From an uncultured Tenacibaculum sp. (GTDB taxonomy: Bacteria; Bacteroidota; Bacteroidia; Flavobacteriales; Flavobacteriaceae): a stretch of DNA of 64,000 nt. How positions within the stretch are numbered: position 1 is the stretch's first letter; each line of letters begins with the position of its first letter. Below are positions 18,458-27,052 of the stretch, piece after piece. The position numbers were made by a program, and so were the translations under genes. The stretch covers positions 744,001 through 808,000 of the forward strand of contig NZ_CANMAX010000002.1 of the NCBI RefSeq assembly GCF_947495995.1. Direction: 5' to 3'. The notes beneath the pieces were generated by a model. That model saw only the letters and a list, made by a program, of their open reading frames with translations, was not told the origin of the DNA and made no database searches.

Positions 18458-18754
18458 TTATTTTAACATATCTCCAACGTAAGGCATTAAAGCTAAGTGA
18501 CGAGCTCTTTTGATTGCTTGCGCAACTTTACGTTGATATTTTAATGAAGTTCCTGTTAAACGTCTTGGTAAGATTTTACCTTGCTCGTTTACTAAATACA
18601 TTAAGAAATCTGCATCTTTGTAATCAATGTACTTGATACCGTTCTTTTTGAAACGACAGTATTTAGCTTCTTTCTTAGTTTCAATGTCAAGCGGAGTTAA
18701 ATAACGTACTTCTCCTTGCTTGTTTCCTTTTGCTTGTTGTTCAATTGATGACAT
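18458..18754 (-). CDS. rpsR: 30S ribosomal protein S18
   Basis: A 98-aa protein with the S18 core [54 protein letters not shown]. It sits between rpsF and rplI, 6 bp after the rpsF stop. S18 pairs with S6 on the platform of the small subunit. The N-terminal extension ([15 protein letters not shown]) is typical of Bacteroidota. Only one Cys is present, so no zinc site is formed. Confidence 0.97.
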   Translation of the reverse strand: MSSIEQQAKGNKQGEVRYLTPLDIETKKEAKYCRFKKNGIKYIDYKDADFLMYLVNEQGKILPRRLTGTSLKYQRKVAQAIKRARHLALMPYVGDMLK

Positions 18755-18760
18755 AACTGA

Positions 18761-19102
18761 TTACTTTTTTGCAGATTTAACACGTTCTCTTCTCTTCTCA
18801 GCCCAAGCTGCAGCATGCTTGTCTAACTTTACAGTTAAATAACGCATGATACTATCGTCACGTCTGAACTCTAATTCAAACGCTGCAATAATTTCACCTG
18901 ATACTTTGTAATCGAATAAGTGATAAAAACCACTTTTCTTCTTTTGAATTGGGTACGCTAATTTCTTTAATCCCCAATCTTCTTTGTGGATCATTTCTGC
19001 ACCTTTAGAAACCAAATAGTCCTCGAACTTTTTTACTGTTTCCTTTATCTGAGTCTCAGATAAAACGGGATTCAAAATGAAAACAGTTTCGTAATGATTC
19101 AT
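18761..19102 (-). CDS. rpsF: 30S ribosomal protein S6
   Basis: A 113-aa protein opening MNHYETVFILNPVLSETQIKE, with the conserved EDWGLKKLAYPIQKKKSGFYHLFDY and RRDDSIMRYLTVKLDKHA. It is the first gene of the rpsF-rpsR-rplI operon, driven by a perfect -7 box 32 nt upstream. The short leader leaves little room for the S6:S18-binding RNA found in some other phyla. Confidence 0.97.
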   Translation of the reverse strand: MNHYETVFILNPVLSETQIKETVKKFEDYLVSKGAEMIHKEDWGLKKLAYPIQKKKSGFYHLFDYKVSGEIIAAFELEFRRDDSIMRYLTVKLDKHAAAWAEKRRERVKSAKK

Positions 19103-19134
19103 AATTAAAAATTTAATATATTTTTTAAAGTTTG

Positions 19135-19142
19135 CAAATATA
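19135..19142 (-). promoter_or_regulatory. -7 promoter box of the rpsF operon
   Basis: TATATTTG on the minus strand is a perfect TAnnTTTG, with TTA rather than TTG at a 20-bp spacing upstream. The predicted leader is about 25-30 nt. Confidence 0.65.
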
Positions 19143-19234
19143 GCATTTATATCTCGAATTTAATAATTAAGGTTAAGATATTTTCTTTTAGTATATTGAA
19201 AAACCAAAGCCATTAATTTATATACCACTAAAAT

Positions 19235-20113
19235 ATGCCTAATCTTATACATTATGCAATCCCATTTTTTGTGATTACTGTTATTGCTGAAGCTATTCTA
19301 ACAGTAAAAGTTAAACTCGAAGATTATGAGTTTAAAGATGCTTACACTTCTATTTTAATGGGACTAGGAAATGTTTTTATTGGACTATTTACAAAAGGAT
19401 TAACTCTTGGTTTATTTTTATTCTTGTACGAATATCGATTATTTACAATTCCTGCAACGTGGTGGTCTTGGATTATACTTTTATTTGCTGAAGATTTTGT
19501 GTATTACTGGAATCATAGGATAGCACATGAGTCAAGATTGTTTTGGGCAAGTCATGTTGTGCATCATTCTTCTAAAAAATACAATTTAAGTACTGCTTTA
19601 CGACAAACGTGGACTGGCGGATTTTATACTTTTATATTTTGGCTTCCGCTAGTTTTTATAGGTTTTCATCCTGCAATGATTATATTTCAGATGAGTATTA
19701 GCTTATTATATCAATATTGGATTCACACAGAATTGATTGATAAAATGCCAAAATGGTTCGAAGCTATTTTTAATACTCCTAGTCATCATAGAGTGCATCA
19801 TGCTACTAATCCGCAGTATTTAGATAGAAATCACGCTGGAATTTTTATTATTTGGGATAAACTATTTGGAACTTTTGAAGCAGAAGATGAAAAACCTGTA
19901 TACGGATTAGTAACTAACATCGAAACTTATAATCCTGTAAAAATAGCTTTTAAAGAATGGTATAATATGATTACCGACACTGTGAAAAGCAAAACTACTT
20001 TTGGAAAACGATTGTTATACCTTATAAAGCCACCAGGATGGAAACATGATGGAACTGGAACTTTATCTACCGATTTAAGAAAAGAATGGGAAGAAAAAAA
20101 AGCAACAAATTAA
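19235..20113 (+). CDS. Sterol desaturase / fatty acid hydroxylase family membrane protein
   Basis: A 292-aa multi-pass membrane protein with the histidine boxes of the di-iron hydroxylase superfamily: NHRIAHESRLFWASHVVHHSS (about 91-111) and HHRVHHATN (about 183-191). Hydrophobic segments lie near 5-25, 38-62, 70-85 and 130-165. Such enzymes use O2 and a di-iron centre in the membrane to hydroxylate or desaturate lipids; in Bacteroidota likely substrates are carotenoids or fatty acyl chains, but the substrate cannot be read from the sequence. Its stop codon lies inside the loop of a bidirectional terminator. Confidence 0.88.
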   Translation: MPNLIHYAIPFFVITVIAEAILTVKVKLEDYEFKDAYTSILMGLGNVFIGLFTKGLTLGLFLFLYEYRLFTIPATWWSWIILLFAEDFVYYWNHRIAHESRLFWASHVVHHSSKKYNLSTALRQTWTGGFYTFIFWLPLVFIGFHPAMIIFQMSISLLYQYWIHTELIDKMPKWFEAIFNTPSHHRVHHATNPQYLDRNHAGIFIIWDKLFGTFEAEDEKPVYGLVTNIETYNPVKIAFKEWYNMITDTVKSKTTFGKRLLYLIKPPGWKHDGTGTLSTDLRKEWEEKKATN

Positions 20114-20126
20114 TTGTTGCTTTTTT
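20096..20126. terminator. Bidirectional terminator overlapping a CDS end
   Basis: AAAAAAGCAACAA (20096-20108) pairs with TTGTTGCTTTTTT (20114-20126). The loop holds the TAA of the plus-strand gene (20111-20113). It serves the convergent genes ending at 20113 and 20133. Confidence 0.85.
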
Positions 20127-20132
20127 TTAAAA

Positions 20133-21200
20133 TTAATGTAGATCTAAACGAACTCCTAGAGATAAATTTCTAATATCTGTATTTTTAAACAAAGGATTAA
20201 GATCGTATTTCACATAAAGTCCGTACCATTTGTAGGCCAAATAAGCACTTAGTCCATAGTTTAAGGTATTCATATTAAATGATCCTCTTTGTACCTCTTC
20301 TATTTCGACTCCTGTATTGTTTCTGTATTCTAGATATTGTCTTGATCCTAACTTAAATCCTACAAAACCTCCAAGACCTAAACGAATTCCTTTATTAGTT
20401 CTATCTTTTACAAAACCATCTTCATATTCTCTATTTTTAGAAAAATCGAATTCTAAGTGCATTGGAAAAGTCATTTGTACGTGACGTAATCTACTTTCTG
20501 AAAGTGGTTCAGAAAATGCTACTATATCAGTTTGATTTCCATTTACCTCATGAACCTGATTATTATCTAATCTTAAGTTATTCCATAAGAAAGAAAGTCC
20601 GTATTTAAAATATGTTTTAGAAGGTTCTTTAGAAAGTCTTGTTTTTAAAGAAAAACCAATTTCGTAGAAATGTGATTGCCAAAATCTGTATTCAGAATCG
20701 TTAAGTGATCCTAAATCATTATTTAGAAGCACATTATTTACCCCCATAGCTAAAACGATCTGACTTGTAGTTCTTTTATTTCTCTTTCTTTTCCATTTAA
20801 AGAAATTATCATCATCATCACTAAACATTTTAAATTTAAACGTTCTTTTACCAATAGAAAACGTATCATAATCGTCATCTTCACTCGCTATTTTTCCATT
20901 AGTTTTATCTTGAACTAATTGTTGAAGCTTAGTTTCTTGCTTAGCTACTCTATTTTCAATATTAGCTGCATGAAGTTCTGCTGCTTCTTTTTTTAATTGT
21001 TTAGCTTTCTCTTCAGTAATCTCACCTTTACTTAATTTATCGTTAATCGTTTTAACTTTTTTCTTTAAGCTATCTTTCTCTTGTTTGGTAATTTTTTCAA
21101 TTTTTAGTGAAATTCTTTTTACCTCTTTTTCAAAAGTTTTTTCTTGAGCTTGTCCATAGGTAGTACATAGAAGTACTAAAATTAGTAGTATTCTTTTCAT
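20133..21200 (-). CDS. Outer-membrane beta-barrel protein with N-terminal coiled coil
   Basis: A 355-aa exported protein with signal peptide MKRILLILVLLCTTYGQAQ. It has a strongly charged coiled-coil region (about 25-95, KKKVKTINDKLSKGEITEEKAKQLK), an acidic spacer (DDDDNFFKWKRKRNKR) and a C-terminal barrel of alternating strands (GLGGFVGFKLGSRQYLEYR, LAYKWYGLYVKYDLNPLF), ending NLSLGVRLDLH. It is the third gene of a sigma/anti-sigma-like/barrel set, 62 bp after the anti-sigma-like gene. This combination recurs in Flavobacteriia and suggests an envelope stress module, which is inference. Confidence 0.75.
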   Translation of the reverse strand: MKRILLILVLLCTTYGQAQEKTFEKEVKRISLKIEKITKQEKDSLKKKVKTINDKLSKGEITEEKAKQLKKEAAELHAANIENRVAKQETKLQQLVQDKTNGKIASEDDDYDTFSIGKRTFKFKMFSDDDDNFFKWKRKRNKRTTSQIVLAMGVNNVLLNNDLGSLNDSEYRFWQSHFYEIGFSLKTRLSKEPSKTYFKYGLSFLWNNLRLDNNQVHEVNGNQTDIVAFSEPLSESRLRHVQMTFPMHLEFDFSKNREYEDGFVKDRTNKGIRLGLGGFVGFKLGSRQYLEYRNNTGVEIEEVQRGSFNMNTLNYGLSAYLAYKWYGLYVKYDLNPLFKNTDIRNLSLGVRLDLH

Positions 21201-21262
21201 GTTTTAAATTTAAGATTAATGTAAATTAAAGCTTGGTTAGTCTAATTATCGATAATTTTTTC

Positions 21263-22054
21263 CTAGTTATTTCTGTCTACAATTGCAACAATAACATCGG
21301 TTAGTTTAAGTTTAAACTTGTGCATAAAATTCTCTTTAAAATCATCTTCTTGGATAGACAATTCAATTTCGGCCAGAATTGATTCGGGATCTACCTTTAA
21401 ATTAGATTTTTTGAGTTGTTGTTGTACTGTATCAATAATACTATTTCTATTGATGTTATATTTCGCGTAGTATGCTTGAACTTCTTGAGGAGTATGAGTT
21501 ACTGCATATAATAAATCATCTGGATTTACGCGAATTCTCTTATTTGTTTTAATTATTGTTATTGTTTCTAAAGATTTATCCGTTTGTTCTTTAACAGGTT
21601 TTTCTTTTTCAACTGGAATTTGAGCTAAAACATTTTCTATCTCTTTCGTATCTGGAAGTATTAGTTTTTCCTCTTTCTTAATTTGAATAGGTTTTGTAAT
21701 TGCTACCTCTTCTTTATTATCTTGTATAACCTCTTTAGATTCTTTTATTTGATTCTTAATTTCCGTTTCTTTTTCTAAAATAGTCGTTGGTATATTATCT
21801 TGAACCACTATTATGTTATTTGGAGCTTCTATGTTTTCAGAATTTTCACCTTGTAAAAAGAAAGAAAAACCTAAACCTATTAATAATACTAAACTAGCGG
21901 CATAAAGTAAAAACCTATATTTTTTCTTCGTTCGCTTATTTTGTTCTTGTTCATCTAACTTATTGCTCAGTCTTTCCCAAGCAGAATTAGATGGAGTTAA
22001 TGTTCTATCTCTAAACTTCTCTCTTATTTGATTTTCAAAACTATCTTTCTGCAT
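21263..22054 (-). CDS. Anti-sigma-factor-like single-pass membrane protein
   Basis: A 263-aa protein with a short cytoplasmic head (MQKDSFENQIREKFRDRTLTPSNSAWERLSNKLDEQEQNK) and one membrane segment at about 47-66 (FLLYAASLVLLIGLGFSFFL). A long Lys/Glu/Ile-rich periplasmic tail follows, with a helical end (LLYAVTHTPQEVQAYYAKYN). It overlaps the sigma factor gene by 14 bp, strong evidence that they work together. No zinc-binding HxxxCxxC motif is present, so it is anti-sigma-like by position and topology only. It may be the partner that holds the ECF sigma at the membrane. Confidence 0.7.
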   Translation of the reverse strand: MQKDSFENQIREKFRDRTLTPSNSAWERLSNKLDEQEQNKRTKKKYRFLLYAASLVLLIGLGFSFFLQGENSENIEAPNNIIVVQDNIPTTILEKETEIKNQIKESKEVIQDNKEEVAITKPIQIKKEEKLILPDTKEIENVLAQIPVEKEKPVKEQTDKSLETITIIKTNKRIRVNPDDLLYAVTHTPQEVQAYYAKYNINRNSIIDTVQQQLKKSNLKVDPESILAEIELSIQEDDFKENFMHKFKLKLTDVIVAIVDRNN

Positions 22055-22601
22055 CTTTAATCCTATTCATTTTAATATAATTCGCCTGTAACCATTTACG
22101 AGCTTTAAATAATTGTGATTTAGAAGTACTCTGTGAGATTGACAACTTCTCTGCAATTTCTGAATGTTTATAACCTTCTATTGCATATAAATTGAAGACC
22201 ATTTTATAACCTTCTGGTAAATTATCAATCAATTTTTGAATATCTTCTATTGAAGTCGATTCAATATTATGAGTTACCATACTATTGAATTGATATTCTT
22301 CATCGGTAAGTTCGAGCTGATTTTTTTTTCTGAGATAGGAAATACATGTATTTACCATTATTCGTCTTATCCAACCTTCGAAACTTCCTTCGTTTTTAAA
22401 TTTTTGTAAGTTTTCGAAGACTTTTAAAAAACCTTGAAGCATTAAATCTTCTGCGTGGTGAATATCTTTTACATATTGTCTACAAATACCAAGCATTTTA
22501 GGAGAAAATTCATTAAAAATTTGCTCTTGTGCTTGACGATCTCCTTTAATTGCTTTTTTTAATCGAAGCTGAGATTTTGTATGTAATGATATAATTTTCA
22601 A
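22041..22601 (-). CDS. ECF-type RNA polymerase sigma factor
   Basis: A 186-aa protein with sigma region 2 (LKKAIKGDRQAQEQIFNEFSPKMLGICRQYVKDIHHAEDLMLQGFLKVFENLQKF, then GSFEGWIRRIMVNTCISYLRKK) and region 4 (LPEGYKMVFNLYAIEGYKHSEIAEKLSISQSTSKSQLFKARKWL). The only usable start is TTG at 22601; there is no in-frame ATG before the conserved region, and a perfect -7 box lies about 20 nt upstream. The next gene overlaps it by 14 bp and encodes its likely inner-membrane antagonist. Its regulon is unknown; autoregulation is common in such modules. Confidence 0.92.
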   Translation of the reverse strand: MKIISLHTKSQLRLKKAIKGDRQAQEQIFNEFSPKMLGICRQYVKDIHHAEDLMLQGFLKVFENLQKFKNEGSFEGWIRRIMVNTCISYLRKKNQLELTDEEYQFNSMVTHNIESTSIEDIQKLIDNLPEGYKMVFNLYAIEGYKHSEIAEKLSISQSTSKSQLFKARKWLQANYIKMNRIKDAER

Positions 22602-22621
22602 TCTATCTTCTTTGTTGCTTA

Positions 22622-22629
22622 CAAATATA
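22622..22629 (-). promoter_or_regulatory. -7 promoter box of the ECF sigma operon
   Basis: TATATTTG on the minus strand is a perfect TAnnTTTG, about 20 nt before the TTG start at 22601, and supports that start. No good TTG is seen at -33. Confidence 0.6.
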
Positions 22630-22872
22630 TAGACTACAAGAGTTTGAAAAAGGTTGCCTGAATAAAAACATAAAACCTCCTAAATGGAATTTTAGAAGGT
22701 TTAAAGCTACATACACAGATGTAAATCGGGGGAAAGAAAGTATCTTGTAATTAGATTTATTTACATCATAAAGATAGAAATTCTTTACAGTATTTCTAAT
22801 AGGAAAAACCCCCTTTTAAATTATTGAACTTCAGTAATTTGTCTAACCAAAAATTCTAAACCACAAACAAAA

Positions 22873-22923
22873 AAACCTAAAACACTGATTAATAATTTTT
22901 TAAAAAAATCAATTTTTAGGTTT
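22873..22923 (-). terminator. Terminator after the TPM-domain gene
   Basis: AAACCTAAAA (22873-22882) pairs with TTTTAGGTTT (22914-22923), with a nested TGATT/AATCA inner stem. On the minus strand it is followed by a T-run (22872-22868). Confidence 0.7.
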
Positions 22924-22969
22924 ACGAAAAAAGTTATGTAAAAAACTTAACTGTTTTTAACATTTTTTT

Positions 22970-24400
22970 TTACCAACTGACTCCTGCTCCACCTCCACCA
23001 GAGCTTCCTCCACCCCAACTTGAAGACGATGAAGAACTACTCCAACTACTAGAAGAAGAGCTGCTAGATGATTGAGATCTTACCTTTTTAGGTATGGTTA
23101 CAATAACAGAATCTGTATAATTACAGTTTCTACATAAATAAATTTCTTCTTTTTTCCCTGATCTTTCGTAAGTCGCACTTCTTATTATTCTTGTACTAGA
23201 ACGACCGTAAGTTTTATAACCACATTCTTTACAATCTGAATACTTTCTGCTTGAACCTTGGTATTCTAAAACCATTACATCAGATTCATCTGCTGTAGCC
23301 CAAACATCATACTCAGCAGACTCCAATTTTTCTTCTAATATTTCACCTTCTTTTAAGAATTTGTTTTCTGCCCAAGCATTTAATAACTCCATTTTTTCTC
23401 CATTCATTCTACTGAATCTAGGCGCATATCGATATTCTTTTAATTTTTTTCTTCTAGTTATATATCTTAAATAAGCATAAATAGGAAACAACAGTCCTAA
23501 AAAGATCGATAAACAACCTAATGTTCCTTTAGCTGTGTCTTTTAATTCATTATACTTATCATAATAATCTTCTTTACTATTATCAATAATAGCTATTTTT
23601 TCTTTCATTCTGTAAAACAACAAGCCATTAAAACCTCCATATACAGACAAAATAAAAATTAATGGTAAAAACGTAAGAAAAGTTTTATAAGGCGATGGAT
23701 CTTGAGCTTCTAGATACTCATTATAAATTGATCCTAACGAGGATTTTCTTTTTTCTGAATAACTTATATCTTGAGAATAAACTTCTTCAATATTTTCTGG
23801 TTTTTCTATAATCTGCTTTACTCTATTTGAAGCAGCAATTAAACCTTGTCCGAATTCACCTCTTTTAAAATTAGGAACAATTTCATCTGTACCAATTCTA
23901 TGACAAATTAAATCTGTTAAAATAGGTTCTAATCCATAACCAACTTCAAACTCTGTTCTTCTTTGATCTATAACTGTTAAAATCAATAACCCGTTATCTT
24001 TATCAGCTTGACCAATACCCCAGTTTTCAAAAAGTTTTACAGCAAAGTCTTTTGGTACTTCATTTCCAATACTTTTTAAAATTACAACTGCAACTTGAGC
24101 TGTTGAATTTCCCTCTAGTTCCCAAAGTATTGTATTGATTTTATATTCTTCTGATGCTGATATATAATCATTAGGATCTGAAACAAATCCATTTGAACTA
24201 CCTTCTTTCGGATCTGGTACATTACTAACTTTATAAACTTCTACATTTTTATATTTTGGTCCTATAAAATTAGACGGTGGCACACGTTTCTGGACAATAC
24301 TATCTTTTTGGAAAACAGTATATGAATTATCTGCTTTAGCTATACCTTTCAATAAAACAAGAAAAAGACATAACAACAGTTTGGTTAGGTTAGCTTTCAT
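22970..24400 (-). CDS. TPM-domain membrane protein with Ser/Gly-rich C-terminus
   Basis: A 476-aa protein with a signal peptide (ending IAKA). The TPM domain at about 75-200 has YISASEEYKINTILWELE, VAVVILKSIG, FENWGIGQADKDNGLLILT and the characteristic EVGYGLEPILTD. Two membrane segments lie near 240-262 and 292-312. A zinc-ribbon-like pair of Cys pairs follows (CKECGYK and CRNCNYTD, about 392-430). The tail is almost pure Ser, Trp and Gly, a low-complexity end often seen on TPM proteins. TPM domains occur in thylakoid and bacterial envelope proteins, with phosphatase activity reported for plant relatives; the role here is unknown. It starts 15 bp after mqo and is probably co-transcribed with it. 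Confidence 0.85.
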   Translation of the reverse strand: MKANLTKLLLCLFLVLLKGIAKADNSYTVFQKDSIVQKRVPPSNFIGPKYKNVEVYKVSNVPDPKEGSSNGFVSDPNDYISASEEYKINTILWELEGNSTAQVAVVILKSIGNEVPKDFAVKLFENWGIGQADKDNGLLILTVIDQRRTEFEVGYGLEPILTDLICHRIGTDEIVPNFKRGEFGQGLIAASNRVKQIIEKPENIEEVYSQDISYSEKRKSSLGSIYNEYLEAQDPSPYKTFLTFLPLIFILSVYGGFNGLLFYRMKEKIAIIDNSKEDYYDKYNELKDTAKGTLGCLSIFLGLLFPIYAYLRYITRRKKLKEYRYAPRFSRMNGEKMELLNAWAENKFLKEGEILEEKLESAEYDVWATADESDVMVLEYQGSSRKYSDCKECGYKTYGRSSTRIIRSATYERSGKKEEIYLCRNCNYTDSVIVTIPKKVRSQSSSSSSSSSWSSSSSSSSWGGGSSGGGGAGVSW

Positions 24401-24415
24401 AACAAGTAATTTGAT

Positions 24416-25891
24416 TTATAGATTTAAAATAGTATTTACTCTTTTTAATTCACTTTTAAACAACTCTTCGGTAACTTGATTATTGTAAAAAGGAACGATT
24501 TCATTTAATAAGTCTTTATTTTTCTGATTTTGTAACAACTCTGGGAAAGCTTTTTCTAATACTTCAAACATAATAGCAGTAGCAGTTGAAGCTCCAGGCG
24601 ATGCGCCTAATAAACAAGTAATACTTCCGTCTTTACTACTTATAACTTCTGTTCCAAATCTTAACTTTCCGCCTTCAAATTCATCTTTCTTAATAATTTG
24701 AACTCGCTGACCAGCTTTTACTACATCCCAATCTTCGCTTTTCGCATTCTTCATAAACTTACGAAGCGCTTCCATACGATCTTCTTTATCCATTAATACT
24801 TGATGAACCAAATATTTTGTTAGTGGTAAATTATGCCAGAAAGCACCTAACATTGGCGAAATATTATCAAATTGAATGGATTTAAATAAATCTAAATTCG
24901 ATCCTTCTTTTAAAAACTTCGGACTAAAACCAGCAAATGGTCCGAATAACAACGATTTCTTTCCATCGATATATCTTGTATCTAAATGTGGTGTAGACAT
25001 TGGTGGATCTCCAATTCCTGCTTTACTATACACTTTAGCATTATGCTGATTGATAATTTCTTCATTATTACAAACCAACCATTCTCCACTCACAGGAAAA
25101 CCTCCGTATCCTTCTTTTTCGTCTATCTCTACTTTTTGTAGTAACAATAAACTACCTCCACCAGCTCCAATAAATACATGTTTAGCATCAACATTTTGCT
25201 GTTTTCCTGTCTGTGTATTTTTTATTGCAACAGTCCAATCTAAATCTGTATCAGGATCAACATCTAAAACTTCCTGGTTACAGTAAACAGGTGTATCAAA
25301 CTTTTCTTCTAGAATTTTAAATAAAGTTTTAGTTAAAGCTCCATAATTTAGTTCTGTTCCTCTATCTATTCTAGATGCAGCCATTTCTTCATCTTCTTCT
25401 CTATTTTCCATAATTAAAGGAAACCACGATTTCATTTTAGAAAAATCTCTAGTAAAATCAATAGTATCGAACATAAAGTGTTCTTTGTACGCTTTAAATC
25501 TTTTCTCTAAATAATCGCTATTTTCTTTACCTGTTACCCAACTATGGTGTTTTACAGGCATAACAAAATCGTTCGGATGATCTATATATCCATTAGCAGT
25601 TAAATACGCCCAAAACTGTTTAGAAATTTCAAACTGAGTACAAATTTGAATCGCCTTTTCCATAGTTATGGATCCGTTTTCTTTTTCAGGACAATAATTT
25701 AATTCACATAAAGCAGAATGACCTGTACCAGCATTATTCCAAGCTGCAGAGCTTTCTAGAGCGACTTCATCTAAGCGCTCAAGAATTAACACTTTCAAAT
25801 TTGGATCTAATAATTTAGCTAACAAAGCCAAATTAGCACTCATTATACCACCTCCAACACAAATTAAATCGTACTCTTTTTCAAAATTCAT
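24416..25891 (-). CDS. mqo: Malate:quinone oxidoreductase
   Basis: A 491-aa FAD enzyme of typical Mqo length. The N-terminal dinucleotide motif is DLICVGGGIMSANLALLAKLL, followed by LESSAAWNNAGTGHSALCELNYCPE, the conserved FAD/active-site block of Mqo, and a C-terminal FAD segment with LLGASPGASTATAIMFEVLEKAF. It oxidises L-malate to oxaloacetate and passes electrons to the quinone pool at the inner face of the membrane, replacing or complementing NAD-dependent malate dehydrogenase in the TCA cycle. The TPM-domain gene follows 15 bp downstream, but no functional link is known. Confidence 0.96.
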   Translation of the reverse strand: MNFEKEYDLICVGGGIMSANLALLAKLLDPNLKVLILERLDEVALESSAAWNNAGTGHSALCELNYCPEKENGSITMEKAIQICTQFEISKQFWAYLTANGYIDHPNDFVMPVKHHSWVTGKENSDYLEKRFKAYKEHFMFDTIDFTRDFSKMKSWFPLIMENREEDEEMAASRIDRGTELNYGALTKTLFKILEEKFDTPVYCNQEVLDVDPDTDLDWTVAIKNTQTGKQQNVDAKHVFIGAGGGSLLLLQKVEIDEKEGYGGFPVSGEWLVCNNEEIINQHNAKVYSKAGIGDPPMSTPHLDTRYIDGKKSLLFGPFAGFSPKFLKEGSNLDLFKSIQFDNISPMLGAFWHNLPLTKYLVHQVLMDKEDRMEALRKFMKNAKSEDWDVVKAGQRVQIIKKDEFEGGKLRFGTEVISSKDGSITCLLGASPGASTATAIMFEVLEKAFPELLQNQKNKDLLNEIVPFYNNQVTEELFKSELKRVNTILNL

Positions 25892-25952
25892 GGATTTTAT
25901 TTTAGATTTGAAGTAAATATATTTAGAATTAATTCTTTTTTAAAAAATTGCC

Positions 25953-26474
25953 ATGATAAAAAATGCCGATCACTGTAGATTGTGTAACAACCATGAAGCT
26001 GATATTAAACATGGTTTTATTTGTAAATTAAATAATAAACCGCCTGCATTTAATAAAACTTGCAATTCGATAGAATTCGACACTGTAGCTCATGATAGAA
26101 TAAAACATATAGATCTTAAAAGAAAGAAACTATATGAATCTAAATTTGATGCCTATGGAGGAATCGTTTTCTGGCCTCTTATAGGAATGGCTGTTCATTT
26201 TATTAATTATTATCTCTTTAGTTACATTTATGCTAAAAATGCATATTCTACAGTAAACATAATATTATTCGTGATTGGTATAGTACTTATCGGAATGGGA
26301 GTTGGTCCTTTCATAGAGTTTAGAAAGCAGAAAGAAATTGTAGACAAAGAAATAGAAAAAACGAATTCAGTTTTAAATTTATACAGAAAAAAATATGTCG
26401 CTGAATATTATCCTAAAAGAAACTTTTTGGATACTCGAATTATGTTAAAGCGTATAAGAATTGAAGACAAATAA
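25953..26474 (+). CDS. Four-cysteine, two-TM protein, tandem copy 1
   Basis: A 173-aa protein with a cytoplasmic-looking N-terminal Cys motif, C8-x2-C11-x12-C24-x12-C37 (DHCRLCNN, GFICKL, TCNSIEF), that could hold one zinc. A helical stretch leads to two membrane segments (about 69-90 and 102-124), with a charged tail. The next gene encodes the same layout with identical cysteine spacing, so this is a tandem duplication that has diverged strongly. I do not recognise a named family. The position just before a DoxX-like protein suggests a small membrane complex, which is inference. Confidence 0.72.
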   Translation: MIKNADHCRLCNNHEADIKHGFICKLNNKPPAFNKTCNSIEFDTVAHDRIKHIDLKRKKLYESKFDAYGGIVFWPLIGMAVHFINYYLFSYIYAKNAYSTVNIILFVIGIVLIGMGVGPFIEFRKQKEIVDKEIEKTNSVLNLYRKKYVAEYYPKRNFLDTRIMLKRIRIEDK

Positions 26475-26489
26475 ATTCAGAATTTCTTC

Positions 26490-26990
26490 TTGAAAAATTA
26501 TAATACAGTACTAAAAAACACAGATCATTGTGCTTTATGTGATCTCAGAAAAGCTAATTTGACATTAGGTTTAATTTGTTCTTTAACAAACTCTCCTCCA
26601 GGTTTTGATACAACTTGTTCGAATATAAAGTTAGATATTCTATTTAATCATCAAACCAAAGAACTACAAGAAAAAATTGAAGAACTCAACTTTTCTAAAT
26701 ATCGTATTTACCAAAACTTAATTATATATGTGATTACAGGCATTGCTACTTTAGCGCTTTGCTATATTTACTATATTAAAAAAATTAAACCTCACGGGAT
26801 ATTAAGAATAGATGTTACAGGTTACGGAGCAGCTGCTAGTTTTGCTGTGCTTGCATTACTTTTTATTCTTGGATTCGCATTAATTGGTAATGGAATACAG
26901 CCATTAGTAGCATACAATAGAACAAAGGAAAGTACAATTAACAAACTTGATAAGATTGAAACTTTAATAAGCCTTTATCAAACAAAATAG
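26490..26990 (+). CDS. Four-cysteine, two-TM protein, tandem copy 2
   Basis: A 166-aa paralogue of the preceding protein. Its motif C14-x2-C17-x12-C30-x12-C43 (DHCALCDL, GLICSL, TCSNIKL) has exactly the same spacing, and two membrane segments follow at about 70-90 and 112-133. The start is a TTG 15 bp after the upstream stop. No in-frame ATG precedes the cysteine motif, and TTG gives a leader of similar length to the paralogue. Function unknown; likely co-expressed with its neighbours on both sides. Confidence 0.72.
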   Translation: MKNYNTVLKNTDHCALCDLRKANLTLGLICSLTNSPPGFDTTCSNIKLDILFNHQTKELQEKIEELNFSKYRIYQNLIIYVITGIATLALCYIYYIKKIKPHGILRIDVTGYGAAASFAVLALLFILGFALIGNGIQPLVAYNRTKESTINKLDKIETLISLYQTK

Positions 26991-27052
26991 TTGAAAATTT
27001 TTCAAGATTCATTCATTTTATTTTATGTTTGGCTTCGAAAAAATTAAAATCT

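Larger units (their letters stand above)
22602..22969. other. Intergenic region between the TPM gene and the ECF operon
   Basis: This 368-bp gap holds the ECF -7 box (22622-22629), an imperfect 12-bp hairpin at about 22674-22703 (AAACCTCCTAAA with TTTAGAAGGTTT) and the TPM-gene terminator (22873-22923). No ORF with coding character was found on either strand. Confidence 0.5.

Noticed and set aside
19103..19160. Possible S6:S18-binding leader RNA before rpsF
   Set aside because: The predicted leader is only about 25-30 nt, AT-rich, and lacks the stem with the CCG-type S18 site.
22600..22690. AGGAGG five bases before an ATG on the minus strand upstream of the ECF gene
   Set aside because: The frame is only 22 codons, the AGGAGG is in a hairpin arm, and strong Shine-Dalgarno signals are rare in this genome.
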